35,799 nt of DNA, from contig NZ_JOGB01000070.1 in the NCBI RefSeq assembly GCF_000719335.1, positions 1 through 35,799 of the forward strand, read 5' to 3'. The notes under the pieces are model-generated. The model did no database searches. It was given only the letters and a program-made list of their open reading frames with translations, and was not told the origin of the DNA. A program made the position numbers and the translations under genes. Within the stretch, counting starts at the first letter, position 1, and each line of letters begins with the position of its first letter. Of this stretch, positions 1 to 7,410 are shown piece by piece. Origin of the DNA: Streptomyces sp. NRRL S-87. Lineage in GTDB: Bacteria; Actinomycetota; Actinomycetes; Streptomycetales; Streptomycetaceae.

Positions 1-36
1 CCCCCCGCCCCCGCCCCCGCCCCCGCCCCCGCCCCC
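1..36. repeat. (CCCCCG)n hexamer run at the window's left edge
   Basis: Six successive CCCCCG-type hexamers start the window. Read in the frame of the gene that follows, they encode an alternating Pro-Ala stretch, so they are probably a coding low-complexity linker. Runs like this are hard to sequence, which may explain why the window begins here. Confidence 0.8.
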
Positions 37-687
37 AGCGCTCACCACGCGTCCGGCCCCGCCGCCCGGGCCACCGCCCGGGCCGGCGGCCGGGCCGAGG
101 ACGCCGACACCGCCGAGGACGCCCGCCTGTCGACCTGGTACCACGCCCACCGCTACGACGGCACCACCGCGATCCTCGAAGTCCCCATGTGGGCCGGTGA
201 CCTGGTGGACGACCCGGCCCCGCACCCGGACCCCCGCGGGACCCTGCGGGCGCTGGCCCGACGGCTCGCCGAGGACGCCCAGCGCGTCGCCGAGGTGCTG
301 GAGCGCACCCGACCGGACCTGCCCGCGGACGGGGAGTCCGCGCTGCTGCGGGCGGTGGACTGGACCCTGGCGCTGATCCCCCGGGTCACCGAGGCCTGGT
401 CCGCTTCCGCGCCGCCGGAGGCGACGGCCGCGTACATCGGCAGCATCGACGCGTTCGCCCGCCGCCTGGCGCTGCGGGCGGCCGCGATGCTGCTGCGCGA
501 GCTGCGCGCCGCCGGGCACCCGGCGGGACCCGAGCTGGACCGGCTTGTGGCGGACTGGTGCGAGGCCTTCGCCTCCAGGTTCCAGGCCCGTTGGGTACCG
601 GTGGCGACCCAGGTCGAGCACCAGTCGCGCACGGCCCTGGCGGCGTACCGCAAGCTCCTGGCACGCGACCTCGGGAGGCGGGCCTGA
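1..687 (+). CDS. C-terminal part of a possible M14-type zinc carboxypeptidase (5' end outside window)
   Basis: The frame is open from the first base and ends with TGA at 685-687, so the true start lies upstream. About 228 residues are visible: a Pro-Ala repeat, an Ala/Gly/Arg-rich segment, then a folded-looking part beginning LSTWYHAHRYDGTTAILEVP and a long helical region. The segment TTAILEVPMW resembles the strand that carries the catalytic glutamate late in M14 carboxypeptidases, followed by a helical tail. The zinc ligands (HxxE and the later His) would be upstream and cannot be checked. An internal ATG at 187 is in frame, but similar coding character continues well upstream of it, so I do not treat it as the start. 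The family call is tentative; a helical protein of unknown function is the alternative. Confidence 0.45.
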   Translation, partial: PPAPAPAPAPAPSAHHASGPAARATARAGGRAEDADTAEDARLSTWYHAHRYDGTTAILEVPMWAGDLVDDPAPHPDPRGTLRALARRLAEDAQRVAEVLERTRPDLPADGESALLRAVDWTLALIPRVTEAWSASAPPEATAAYIGSIDAFARRLALRAAAMLLRELRAAGHPAGPELDRLVADWCEAFASRFQARWVPVATQVEHQSRTALAAYRKLLARDLGRRA

Positions 688-724
688 CCACGGCCCCGGA
701 GCCCGCGCCCGGCCCCGACCCCTG

Positions 725-763
725 CAGGTCCCTCCAGGTCCCTCCAGGTCCCTACAGGTCCCA
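725..763. repeat. Four ~10-bp tandem repeats (CAGGTCCCTC) at a convergent gene junction
   Basis: Copies begin at 725, 735, 745 and 755, the last incomplete. The array lies between the convergent ends of the possible M14 gene (687) and the acetyltransferase (752). It runs through the TAG stop codon (752-754) of the latter into its final codons. It has no strong dyad, so it is not an obvious hairpin terminator. Confidence 0.75.
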
Positions 764-1213
764 GGTGAACCGCAGCTTGCCGCGCGAGCGGGCGCCGAGC
801 CGGTCGTAGAAGCGGACCGCGCCCTCGTTCCACTCGGGGGTCTGCCACTGGACCTGGCTCAGTCCCCGGCTCTCGGCGTACGCGCGGACCGCGTCCATCA
901 CGGCCGTACCGAGCCCCTGGCCGCGGGTGGCCGCGGCCAGGTAGAGGCAGTCCATGTGCAGGTAGCGGCAGCCGTCCCAGAACGCGAACTCGGTGGACAG
1001 GGCGGCGTATCCGACGAGCGCGCGCCCCTCGGTCTCGACGACGAGGACGCGCAGGTCCGGGTCGGCCTCCGGGCCGAACAGCAGCGGGGCGAGCCGCTCC
1101 GCGAGCCCGGGGGCGGGCGGGGCGGCCTTCTCGTACGCGGCGTGCTCGTGGACCAGTTCGACGATGCGGGGCAGGTCCGCGGCGACGGCGGTACGGATCC
1201 GGGGTGCGGTCAT
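752..1213 (-). CDS. GNAT family N-acetyltransferase
   Basis: This 153-residue protein has the length of a single GNAT domain. The acetyl-CoA pyrophosphate-binding motif A (R/Q-x-x-G-x-G/A) is seen as RGQGLGTAVMDAVRAYAE near residues 96-113. It follows a beta-strand segment (YLHMDCLYLA) and precedes the family's C-terminal WNEGAVRFYDRLGA motif. The substrate cannot be predicted; such proteins acetylate small amines, amino acids or protein N-termini in the cytosol. The ATG at 1213 has an AGGAAGG ribosome-binding site about 5 bases upstream. The gene lies just after the FHA/DUF1707 gene on the same strand (40-base gap), so the two may be co-transcribed, though no functional link is evident. Confidence 0.85.
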   Translation of the reverse strand: MTAPRIRTAVAADLPRIVELVHEHAAYEKAAPPAPGLAERLAPLLFGPEADPDLRVLVVETEGRALVGYAALSTEFAFWDGCRYLHMDCLYLAAATRGQGLGTAVMDAVRAYAESRGLSQVQWQTPEWNEGAVRFYDRLGARSRGKLRFTWDL

Positions 1214-1253
1214 GGACGCCTTCCTGTGTGCGTGGCGCGGCGGGTGCGCGGCC

Positions 1254-1805
1254 TCACGGCGCCGAGAGCCGGAACACCATGTGCCCGAACCCCACCTGGT
1301 CGCCGGCCCGGACGATGGCCGAACCGGTGACGCGGCGGCCGTTGACGGTGGTGCCGTTGGTGGAGCCGAGGTCGCGCAGCACCCACAACCCGTCGCTCGG
1401 GCGCAGTTCGGCGTGCCGGCGCGAGACGGTGTCGTGGCTCAGCCGCAGCCCGTTGCCCGGGTCACGGCCGATGGTCAGCGGGTACGGGCCGGTCTGCGGC
1501 AGCATGAGCTTCGGGAGCTTCTCGGCGTGCCAGGCGCGTCGGACACCGACCGCCACGGCGGAGGCGCGGCCGACCCAGCCGAAGAGCCGCTGCGTCCACG
1601 GCGTTTCGGCGCTGCCGAGGTCGGCGGTCAGCGCGGAGAGTTCGTCGGACCTCCGGGCGATCAGCGCGAGTTCCATGCGGCGCAGGAACGTGTCGTGCGA
1701 AAGCTTGCCCTGGGCCGCTCCCTCCCGGAGCAGGCCGAGGGCCCGGTCCCGTTCGGCGTCCGAGAGCCGCGCGGGGTAGGTCTGGAACTCAAAACTCGAC
1801 GTCAC
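1254..1805 (-). CDS. DUF1707 and FHA domain protein, GTG start, probably leaderless
   Basis: A 183-residue protein. Residues about 10-65 form an actinobacterial DUF1707 domain (LSDAERDRALGLLREG, then LSHDTFLRRMELALIAR). Residues about 105-175 form a forkhead-associated domain with the expected phosphothreonine-pocket residues: IGRDP, SRRHAEL and LGSTNGT. FHA domains bind phosphothreonine peptides, so this is probably a soluble reader in Ser/Thr kinase signalling. DUF1707 often sits at the N-terminus of small actinobacterial regulatory or membrane proteins, and its function is unsettled. The frame is open further upstream, but the only sensible start is GTG at 1803-1805. It has no Shine-Dalgarno sequence and lies 6 bases after a -10-like hexamer, which suggests a leaderless mRNA. 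No kinase gene is visible nearby. Confidence 0.88.
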   Translation of the reverse strand: MTSSFEFQTYPARLSDAERDRALGLLREGAAQGKLSHDTFLRRMELALIARRSDELSALTADLGSAETPWTQRLFGWVGRASAVAVGVRRAWHAEKLPKLMLPQTGPYPLTIGRDPGNGLRLSHDTVSRRHAELRPSDGLWVLRDLGSTNGTTVNGRRVTGSAIVRAGDQVGFGHMVFRLSAP

Positions 1806-1811
1806 AGGGTG

Positions 1812-1841
1812 ATTGTCGGCCCGTCGGTGCCGGAGTGTCCA
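1812..1841 (-). promoter_or_regulatory. Vegetative-type promoter for the leaderless FHA gene
   Basis: On the minus strand, TGGACA (1841-1836) is followed by an 18-base spacer and GACAAT (1817-1812). The GTG start codon begins 6 bases later. The spacing fits a housekeeping (HrdB-type) promoter whose transcript starts at or next to the start codon. Confidence 0.55.
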
Positions 1842-1947
1842 GAAGAGGGCCCGCGGGCCCGCGATGATGGGCGCGGGCACGTCGCGGCGTGCCCCGCGCA
1901 CGCGGGTACGGGCAGGTTGGGCACCGTCGGCTGTGAGGGGACCGAGC

Positions 1948-3705
1948 ATGCGGTTCGAGGTGTGGGCACCGGAGGCGGCACGGGTCGCGCTGCGACTGCG
2001 GGAGGAGTCGCTCCCGATGGCGCGGGACCCCGAGCGGGCCGGCTGGTGGGGCGCGACGGCGCCGGCCGCGGACGGGGACCGGTACGGGTTCGTGCTGGAC
2101 GACGGTACCGCGGTCCTGCCCGACCCCCGGGGGCGGCGGCTGCCGGACGGCCCGGACGGGCCGAGCGCGGTGGTCGAGTTCGAGCGCTTCACGTGGCTGG
2201 GGTCCGGTCCCGGGGCCCCGCCGCCGCCCCCGCTGCAGGACGCGGTCCTGTACGAGCTGCACGTCGGCACCTTCACCTCCGAGGGCACGTTCGACGCGGC
2301 CATCTCCCGCCTGCCGCACCTGGTCGGGCTGGGCGTCACGCACGTCGAGCTGATGCCGGTGTGCCCGTTCCCCGGCCGGCACGGCTGGGGTTACGACGGC
2401 ATCGCCCCGTGGGCGGTGCACGAGCCGTACGGCGGGCCGGCCGGTCTCGCCCGGTTCGTCGACGCCGCGCACGCCCACGGGCTGGGCGTCGTCCTCGACG
2501 TGGTGCACAACCACCTGGGTCCGGCGGGCAACCACCTGCCCGCGTTCGGCCCGTACTTCACCGACACCCACCACACCCCGTGGGGCGCCGCGGTGAACCT
2601 CGACGCGCCCGGCTCCGACGAGGTCCGCGCGTACCTGCGGGAGAGCGCGCTGGCCTGGCTGCGCGACTACCGGCTCGACGGGCTGCGGCTGGACGCCGTG
2701 CACGCCCTGGCCGACGACCGGGCGCTGACGTTCCTGGAGGAGCTCTCGGAGGCGGTGGACGCGCTGGCCGCGGAGACCGGCCGGCCGCTGTTCCTGATCG
2801 CCGAGTCCGACCGCTGCGACCCCCGCACCACCTCGCCGCGCGCGGCGGGCGGCACGGGGCTGCACGCGCAGTGGAACGACGACTTCCACCACGCCCTGCA
2901 CACGGCGCTGACCGGCGAGTCCCAGGGCTACTACGCCGACTTCGCCGAGGCCCCGCTGGCCGCCCTGGCCAAGACGCTGACCCGGGTGTTCTTCCACGAC
3001 GGCACGTACTCCTCCTTCCGCGGCCGCGCACACGGCCGTCCGGTGGACCGCCGCCGCACCCCCGCGCACCGCTTCCTCGGCTACGCCCAGACGCACGACC
3101 AGGTCGGCAACCGGGCGCTCGGCGACCGGCTGTCGGCCGGCCTCTCCCCCGGGCTGCTGGCCTGCGCGGCGGCGCTGACGCTGACCGGGCCGTTCGTGCC
3201 GATGCTGTTCATGGGCGAGGAGTGGGGGGCGCGGACGCCCTGGCAGTACTTCACCGACCACACCGACCCGGCGCTCGCCGAGGCGGTACGGACGGGCCGG
3301 CGGCGGGAGTTCGCGGCCCACGGCTGGGCGGCCGGCGACGTGCCGGACCCGCAGGACCCGGCCACCCGCAAGCGCTCCGTACTGGACTGGCGCGAGCCGG
3401 ACCACTCCCCGCACGGCCGGCTGCTGGAGTGGCACCGCACGCTGATCGCGCTGCGCCGGCGCCAGCCGGACCTGCGGGACCCGGACCTGGCGGCGGTACG
3501 GGTGGCGTACGACGAGGAGCGGCGCTGGCTGACGTTCCGGCGCGGCGACGTCCGGGTGGCGGTCAACCTCTCCGCGCACCCGGCGACGATCGCCCTGGGC
3601 CGCAACGGCGTCCGCGTCCTGGCCGCGTGGGACGAGGCCGCCCCGCCCGACCCGGCCGGCCGCCTGCACCTCCCGGCAGAGTCGGTGGTCGTGCTGGGGC
3701 CTTGA
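1948..3705 (+). CDS. treZ: Malto-oligosyltrehalose trehalohydrolase
   Basis: TreZ (585 residues, the usual length) hydrolyses the alpha-1,4 bond next to the terminal trehalose of maltooligosyl-trehalose, releasing trehalose. It works after TreY in the glycogen-to-trehalose route in the cytosol. Visible parts: an N-terminal isoamylase/CBM48-like domain (MRFEVWAPEAARVAL), then a GH13 barrel with VLDVVHNHLG (region II, residues 183-192), GLRLDAVHAL with nucleophile Asp249, LFLIAESD with acid/base Glu286, and QTHDQVGNRA with Asp384. GHGWGYDG-like and PMLFMGEEWGA segments are typical of TreZ. ATG 1948 has GAGGGG seven bases upstream. No treY or treS is in the window. The gene is divergent from the FHA gene, with about 142 bases between the starts. 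Confidence 0.95.
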   Translation: MRFEVWAPEAARVALRLREESLPMARDPERAGWWGATAPAADGDRYGFVLDDGTAVLPDPRGRRLPDGPDGPSAVVEFERFTWLGSGPGAPPPPPLQDAVLYELHVGTFTSEGTFDAAISRLPHLVGLGVTHVELMPVCPFPGRHGWGYDGIAPWAVHEPYGGPAGLARFVDAAHAHGLGVVLDVVHNHLGPAGNHLPAFGPYFTDTHHTPWGAAVNLDAPGSDEVRAYLRESALAWLRDYRLDGLRLDAVHALADDRALTFLEELSEAVDALAAETGRPLFLIAESDRCDPRTTSPRAAGGTGLHAQWNDDFHHALHTALTGESQGYYADFAEAPLAALAKTLTRVFFHDGTYSSFRGRAHGRPVDRRRTPAHRFLGYAQTHDQVGNRALGDRLSAGLSPGLLACAAALTLTGPFVPMLFMGEEWGARTPWQYFTDHTDPALAEAVRTGRRREFAAHGWAAGDVPDPQDPATRKRSVLDWREPDHSPHGRLLEWHRTLIALRRRQPDLRDPDLAAVRVAYDEERRWLTFRRGDVRVAVNLSAHPATIALGRNGVRVLAAWDEAAPPDPAGRLHLPAESVVVLGP

Positions 3706-3816
3706 CGGGGCTCAGAAAGTGCCGGGGGCCCTGACGGGGCTCAGGTGGTGCGGGGCCCCTCACTGAGCTCAGGTCGTGCCGGGGCCCCGACGGGCCCCGG
3801 CCGGTGGCCGGGGGCC
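3703..3816. repeat. Imperfect ~28-bp tandem repeats between convergent gene ends
   Basis: The core TGACGGGGCTCAG occurs at 3703-3715 and 3732-3744, and a degenerate form (TGAGCTCAG) at 3764-3772. Each core is followed by a GTGC-GGGGCCC-type segment, giving a 28-29 base period. The first copy contains the treZ stop codon (3703-3705), and the array runs up to the stop of the convergent acetyltransferase. The GGGGCCCC blocks are self-complementary, so the array could form several alternative hairpins and act as a bidirectional terminator. Confidence 0.7.
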
Positions 3817-4350
3817 CTAACGGGCCTCCGCCACGGCCCCGTCCTCGGCCGGGGCGGGGTCGGTGAGGGCCAGTTCGTAGTACTTGAGCTGGTCGTCCTC
3901 GGCCACCAGGCGCAGGCCCACGGCGGCCATCACGTGCTGGGAGGCCACGTTGTCGTGCGAGGTGTCGCCGCGCACGCTGCGGGCGCCGAGTCGGCGGGCC
4001 AGTTCCACGAGGGCGCGCAGTGCCTCGGTCGCGTAGCCGCGGCCGCGTTCGGAGGGGATCAGCCCGTAGCCGATGGTGACGCTGCCCTCCTCGTCCACCG
4101 GGCCGTGGAAGCCGAGTCCGCCGATCGCGGTCCCGTCGGCGCGCCGCCGTATCTCGTAGGAGCCGAAGGGACCGGGGTCGCCCTGCTCGGTGCAGGTGGT
4201 GAGGAAGTTGCGCGCCCCGACCAGGTCGACCTCCGCCGGATAGCCGGCCGCCCAGCGGTCCCCGGCCCCGGGCGTGCGCGCGAGCAGGCGCTCCGCGTCG
4301 GCGGGGCTCATCGGATGCAGAACCAGTCGCGGGGTCAGTACGTCACCCAT
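3817..4350 (-). CDS. GNAT acetyltransferase, RimJ/RimL-like
   Basis: A protein of 177 residues from the ATG at 4350. A GTG at 4368 is in frame and would add six residues. It starts with the 'L-T-P-R-L-V-L' strand typical of RimJ/RimL-type transferases. Acetyl-CoA motif A is RGRGYATEALRALVELA, and a DNVASQHVMAAVGLRL segment matches the family's 'N-x-x-S-x-x-V-x-x-x-x-G' C-terminal motif. Members acetylate protein N-termini, antibiotics or metabolites; the substrate here is unknown. Neither start has a convincing Shine-Dalgarno sequence. It stands alone between treZ (convergent) and the aminopeptidase gene. Confidence 0.85.
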   Translation of the reverse strand: MGDVLTPRLVLHPMSPADAERLLARTPGAGDRWAAGYPAEVDLVGARNFLTTCTEQGDPGPFGSYEIRRRADGTAIGGLGFHGPVDEEGSVTIGYGLIPSERGRGYATEALRALVELARRLGARSVRGDTSHDNVASQHVMAAVGLRLVAEDDQLKYYELALTDPAPAEDGAVAEAR

Positions 4351-4416
4351 GACACCGTGGACTATCACATCAGACTACGGTTCGCCTACAGAAGTCGCGG
4401 CCTGTCCGAAACGCCG

Positions 4417-5562
4417 TCAGGAGACCGTGGCCAGTTCGCGCGGGGCGTTGTTGAGGCGGCGGCCGGCGGTCTCCGTGACCGTGACGACGTCCTCGATGCG
4501 CACCCCGAAGCGGCCCGGCAGGTAGATGCCCGGCTCGATCGAGAAGCACATGCCGGGGACCAGCTCCCGCTCCTCGCCCTCGACCATGTACGGCGGTTCG
4601 TGCGTGGTGACCCCGATGCCGTGGCCGGTGCGGTGGACGAACCGGTCCCCGTAGCCGGCCGCCGCGATCACGGCGCGTGCCGCCCGGTCGACCTCCTGGC
4701 AGGCGATCCCGGGCCGGACGGCTTCGAAGGCCGCCTGCTGGGCCTCCCGTACGACGTCGTGGACGCGCCGCTCCTCCGCGCCCGGGGCCGGGCCGACGTG
4801 GACGGTGCGGGAGATGTCGGAGCCGTAGCCGTGCTTGAGCCCGCCGAAGTCGAGGACGACCATGTCGCCGGCCGCGATGACCCGGTCGCCGGCCTCGTGG
4901 TGCGGGTTCGCCCCGTTGGGCCCGGAGCCGACCACGGTGAAGTCGACCCGGGAGTGGCCGTGGCGGCGGAGCAGCCGCGCGAGGTCGGCGGCCACCTCGC
5001 TCTCGCGCCGTCCGGCGAACCGCACCTCGAGGACCTCCTCGTACGCCGCGTCGGCCGCCGCTCCCGCGGCCGCGAGCCGCTCCAGCTCCCGGGCGTCCTT
5101 GACGGCCCGCAGCAGCGGCAGCACGTCGGTCAGGGCCGCGTACGTCGTACCGGGCAACTCCCGCTGGATGCCGAGCAGGTGCAGGGCCCAGGTGTTGTCG
5201 CTGACGCCGAAGCGGCCGTCGACGTCGAGGAAGGGGGCGGTCGCCCGGTAGGGGTTCTTCCCGTCGGTCCAGTCCCGCAGCGTCAGCGCGGGCGCGCCCG
5301 GGGCCCGGAACGCGTCCGGCGCCTCCAGCGCCGGCACGACCAGCACCGGTTCCTGGCCCACGGCGAGGACGAGGAGCGTCAGGCGCTCGGTCTCGGCGGG
5401 CGGGCGGTAGCCGGTGAGGTGGTACAGGTCGGGCCCCGGCGAGACCAGCAGTCCGTCGAGCCCGGCGTCGGCTGCGGCCGCGGCGGCCCGCTCCATGCGG
5501 GTGGCGTAGTCGGCGGTGGTGAAGGGGGCGGGCTCGGCCGACTCACGCGTCTGACGTGTCAT
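4417..5562 (-). CDS. Xaa-Pro aminopeptidase / M24 family metallopeptidase
   Basis: A 381-residue cytosolic peptidase expected to remove the N-terminal residue before proline or to cleave Xaa-Pro dipeptides. The N-terminal creatinase-like domain (about 1-165) is followed by the M24 pita-bread domain. All five dinuclear metal ligands are visible: Asp in VVLDFGG, Asp in GYGSDISRTV, His in HRTGHGIG, Glu in FSIEPGIYL and Glu in VRIEDVV. The ATG at 5562 is preferred over the in-frame ATG at 5571 because AGGA lies eight bases before it. The start overlaps the end of the LysR gene by 20 bases, so translation is probably coupled and the two are likely one transcript. PepP versus PepQ cannot be settled from sequence alone. 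Confidence 0.92.
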   Translation of the reverse strand: MTRQTRESAEPAPFTTADYATRMERAAAAAADAGLDGLLVSPGPDLYHLTGYRPPAETERLTLLVLAVGQEPVLVVPALEAPDAFRAPGAPALTLRDWTDGKNPYRATAPFLDVDGRFGVSDNTWALHLLGIQRELPGTTYAALTDVLPLLRAVKDARELERLAAAGAAADAAYEEVLEVRFAGRRESEVAADLARLLRRHGHSRVDFTVVGSGPNGANPHHEAGDRVIAAGDMVVLDFGGLKHGYGSDISRTVHVGPAPGAEERRVHDVVREAQQAAFEAVRPGIACQEVDRAARAVIAAAGYGDRFVHRTGHGIGVTTHEPPYMVEGEERELVPGMCFSIEPGIYLPGRFGVRIEDVVTVTETAGRRLNNAPRELATVS

Positions 5563-6514
5563 GCGTCCCATCCTGGCGGCCCGTCAGGCGCCGCGCCAGC
5601 GCGCCGGCGGCCCCGTCGAGGGTGCCGGAGGAGAGCAGTTCCGTACGGTGCACGAGGCGCGGGGAGGCCAGCCGTACGGCCACCCCGCCACCGGTCCCCC
5701 CGCGCGCGCCGGCCGTCCCGCCGAGGGCGTCGGGCACCTCGCCACCGGTCCCGCCGGCGCCCGCGTACTCCCGCGCCACCCGCTCCGGCAGGAGTACGAG
5801 GCCGTGCCCGGCCGCGGCGAGGGTGCACAGGGTGCGGACGTCCGTGCCCTCGTAGCGCAGCGAGGCGTTGAGGCGGCCGGAGCCGGCCCGGGCGGCGGAC
5901 CAGAGGGCGTCGAGCGGGAGGCCGACGCCGGGCGCGTCGAGCCAGCGGGCGTCCACCAGGTCCTCGAGCCGGACCTCGGTCCGGCGGGCGAAGGGGTGGT
6001 CGGCCGGCAGCAGGACGGCCAGCGGGGCCTCGCCGGCGCCGGCCACGGTCAGCGGCGCGACGTCCGGCAGCCGGAGCGGGTCGCTGGGGGCGGCCACGCC
6101 GTCGACGAGGCCGAGGTCGCACGCTCCGGTGGCGACGGCGGCGGGGATCTCCTCGCGCGGCAGCACCCGCAGTGTCACGCCGGTCGGGGGCAGCGCGGCC
6201 AGCACATCCGGGCCGGTCGCGAGGGGGCTCGCGGCGAGCGTGACCCGGCCGTGCGGGGCGGCGGTGAGGCGGGCGATGTCGGCGCGGGCGGCGTCGAGGC
6301 GCAGCAGGAGGGGCCCGGCGTGGTCCAGCAGCCGGCTGCCGGCCCGGGTCGGGGCGACGGGGCGGCGCGTCAGGAGCGGGGTGCGCAGGTCCCCCTCCAG
6401 TGCGGCGATCTGCTGCGACACCGCGGACTGGGTGTACCCGAGCTCGTGGGCGGCCTCGGAGAAGGAGCGGAGGCGCACGACGGTGACGAAGGTGCGCAGG
6501 AGGTGGGGGTCCAT
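5543..6514 (-). CDS. LysR family transcriptional regulator
   Basis: A 323-residue regulator. The N-terminal winged helix-turn-helix (residues 1-60: MDPHLLRTFVTVVRLRSFSE, AAHELGYTQSAVSQQIAALE) is typical of LysR proteins, followed by a periplasmic-binding-like effector domain. Near the C-terminus is a Gly/Ala-rich insertion (about 275-300) not expected in the compact fold. The start is ATG 6514; the frame is open upstream into a low-complexity Gly-rich run that is unlikely to be translated. The gene follows lysE by 124 bases and overlaps the downstream peptidase. Since LysR genes are often divergent from their targets, this tandem arrangement is less usual. The effector is unknown. Confidence 0.9.
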   Translation of the reverse strand: MDPHLLRTFVTVVRLRSFSEAAHELGYTQSAVSQQIAALEGDLRTPLLTRRPVAPTRAGSRLLDHAGPLLLRLDAARADIARLTAAPHGRVTLAASPLATGPDVLAALPPTGVTLRVLPREEIPAAVATGACDLGLVDGVAAPSDPLRLPDVAPLTVAGAGEAPLAVLLPADHPFARRTEVRLEDLVDARWLDAPGVGLPLDALWSAARAGSGRLNASLRYEGTDVRTLCTLAAAGHGLVLLPERVAREYAGAGGTGGEVPDALGGTAGARGGTGGGVAVRLASPRLVHRTELLSSGTLDGAAGALARRLTGRQDGTHDTSDA

Positions 6515-6549
6515 GCCCCCAGGATCGGGCACGGCTCGGGTACCCCCGC

Positions 6550-6598
6550 ACCCGTCCCCACCCGTCCCGTCCCGTCCCGTTCCCACCCGTCCGTCCCG
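6550..6598. repeat. CCCGT-type pentamer repeats upstream of the LysR gene
   Basis: A run of CCCGT/CCCAC pentamers fills much of the 124-base gap between the lysE-type gene and the LysR start. It lies where the LysR promoter would be expected if the gene has its own. I see no clear -10/-35 pair inside it. Confidence 0.65.
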
Positions 6599-6638
6599 CG
6601 GTGTCGAAGGCTCAGGGGCAGGTGCCGGGCGGCGCCGC

Positions 6639-7286
6639 TCACCGGTCCGAGAGCGCCAGCTCCACGCCGAGGCCGATGAGCACCGACCCGGTCACCGCGT
6701 CGAGCGACCGCCGGGCGGCGCGTCCGCTGACGCGGGCGCGCCGCAGCAGTGCGCGCACCCCCTCGGCGCCCAGGATCAGGAGGGTGAACCAGGCCATGCC
6801 CTCGGCGTCGTGGACCAGCGCCAGCACCAGCCCCATCGCGAGGTGCGGGGTGCCCTCCGGGACGAACTGCGGCAGCACCGCCATGTAGAAGACCCCGATC
6901 TTGGGGTTCAGCAGGTTGGTGGTGAGCCCCCGCCGGTACGAGCCCGACAGCCGCGCCGCCGGCCGCTCGGGGCGCAGCTCCGCCGGGCCGGCCTCCCGGC
7001 GCAGCGCGCGCAGCATCCCGACGCCCATCCACAGCAGGTAGGCCGCACCCGCGATGCGCAGCACGGTGTACGCGGTCTGCGAGGCGGTCAGCAGCGCGGT
7101 CGCGCCGCAGGCCGCGGCCGCGCCCCACAGGAGAGCACCGGTGTTGATGCCCAGCGCGGTGGCGAAGGCGTGGGCGCGGCCGTGGGTCGCCGCACTGCGC
7201 AGGACCAGGGCGGTGTCGAGCCCGGGTACGAGCGTGAGCAGGCCGGCGACGACGGCGAAGGAGGCGACTGCCGAGGGGATGGTCAT
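6639..7286 (-). CDS. LysE/RhtB family amino-acid exporter
   Basis: A 215-residue integral membrane protein with about six hydrophobic segments. It has the family's N-terminal motif with a conserved proline in helix 1 (GLLTLVPGLDTALVLRSA) and the NLLNPKIGVFYMAVLPQF motif near residues 124-141. LysE/RhtB proteins export amino acids or similar small metabolites using the proton gradient. The ATG at 7286 has AGGA about seven bases upstream. It is divergent from the amidotransferase-like gene, and a LysR gene follows on the same strand. LysE-LysR neighbours are common, which suggests the regulator may control export, but the substrate cannot be told. Confidence 0.9.
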   Translation of the reverse strand: MTIPSAVASFAVVAGLLTLVPGLDTALVLRSAATHGRAHAFATALGINTGALLWGAAAACGATALLTASQTAYTVLRIAGAAYLLWMGVGMLRALRREAGPAELRPERPAARLSGSYRRGLTTNLLNPKIGVFYMAVLPQFVPEGTPHLAMGLVLALVHDAEGMAWFTLLILGAEGVRALLRRARVSGRAARRSLDAVTGSVLIGLGVELALSDR

Positions 7287-7410
7287 GGCGTCATCCTGGC
7301 CTGCCGAGGGCCCTTGTCAGTGCCCCCTCGGCGCCCCATCAGTACTGCTTATCGGACCACCAGGAATGATCGTTGGCGCTGAACGCCCTCGGCCCCGCAC
7401 GATGATCCGC

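Noticed and set aside
1789..3669. A long minus-strand frame antisense to treZ
   Set aside because: Composition (Arg/Val/Gly/Gln) is that of an antisense shadow, and treZ itself has all catalytic residues.
993..3734. A 913-residue open frame on the plus strand overlapping the acetyltransferase, FHA gene and treZ
   Set aside because: It crosses three well-supported genes in other frames, and its product is Arg/Gly/Ala-rich with no domain. This is the usual shadow frame of very GC-rich DNA.
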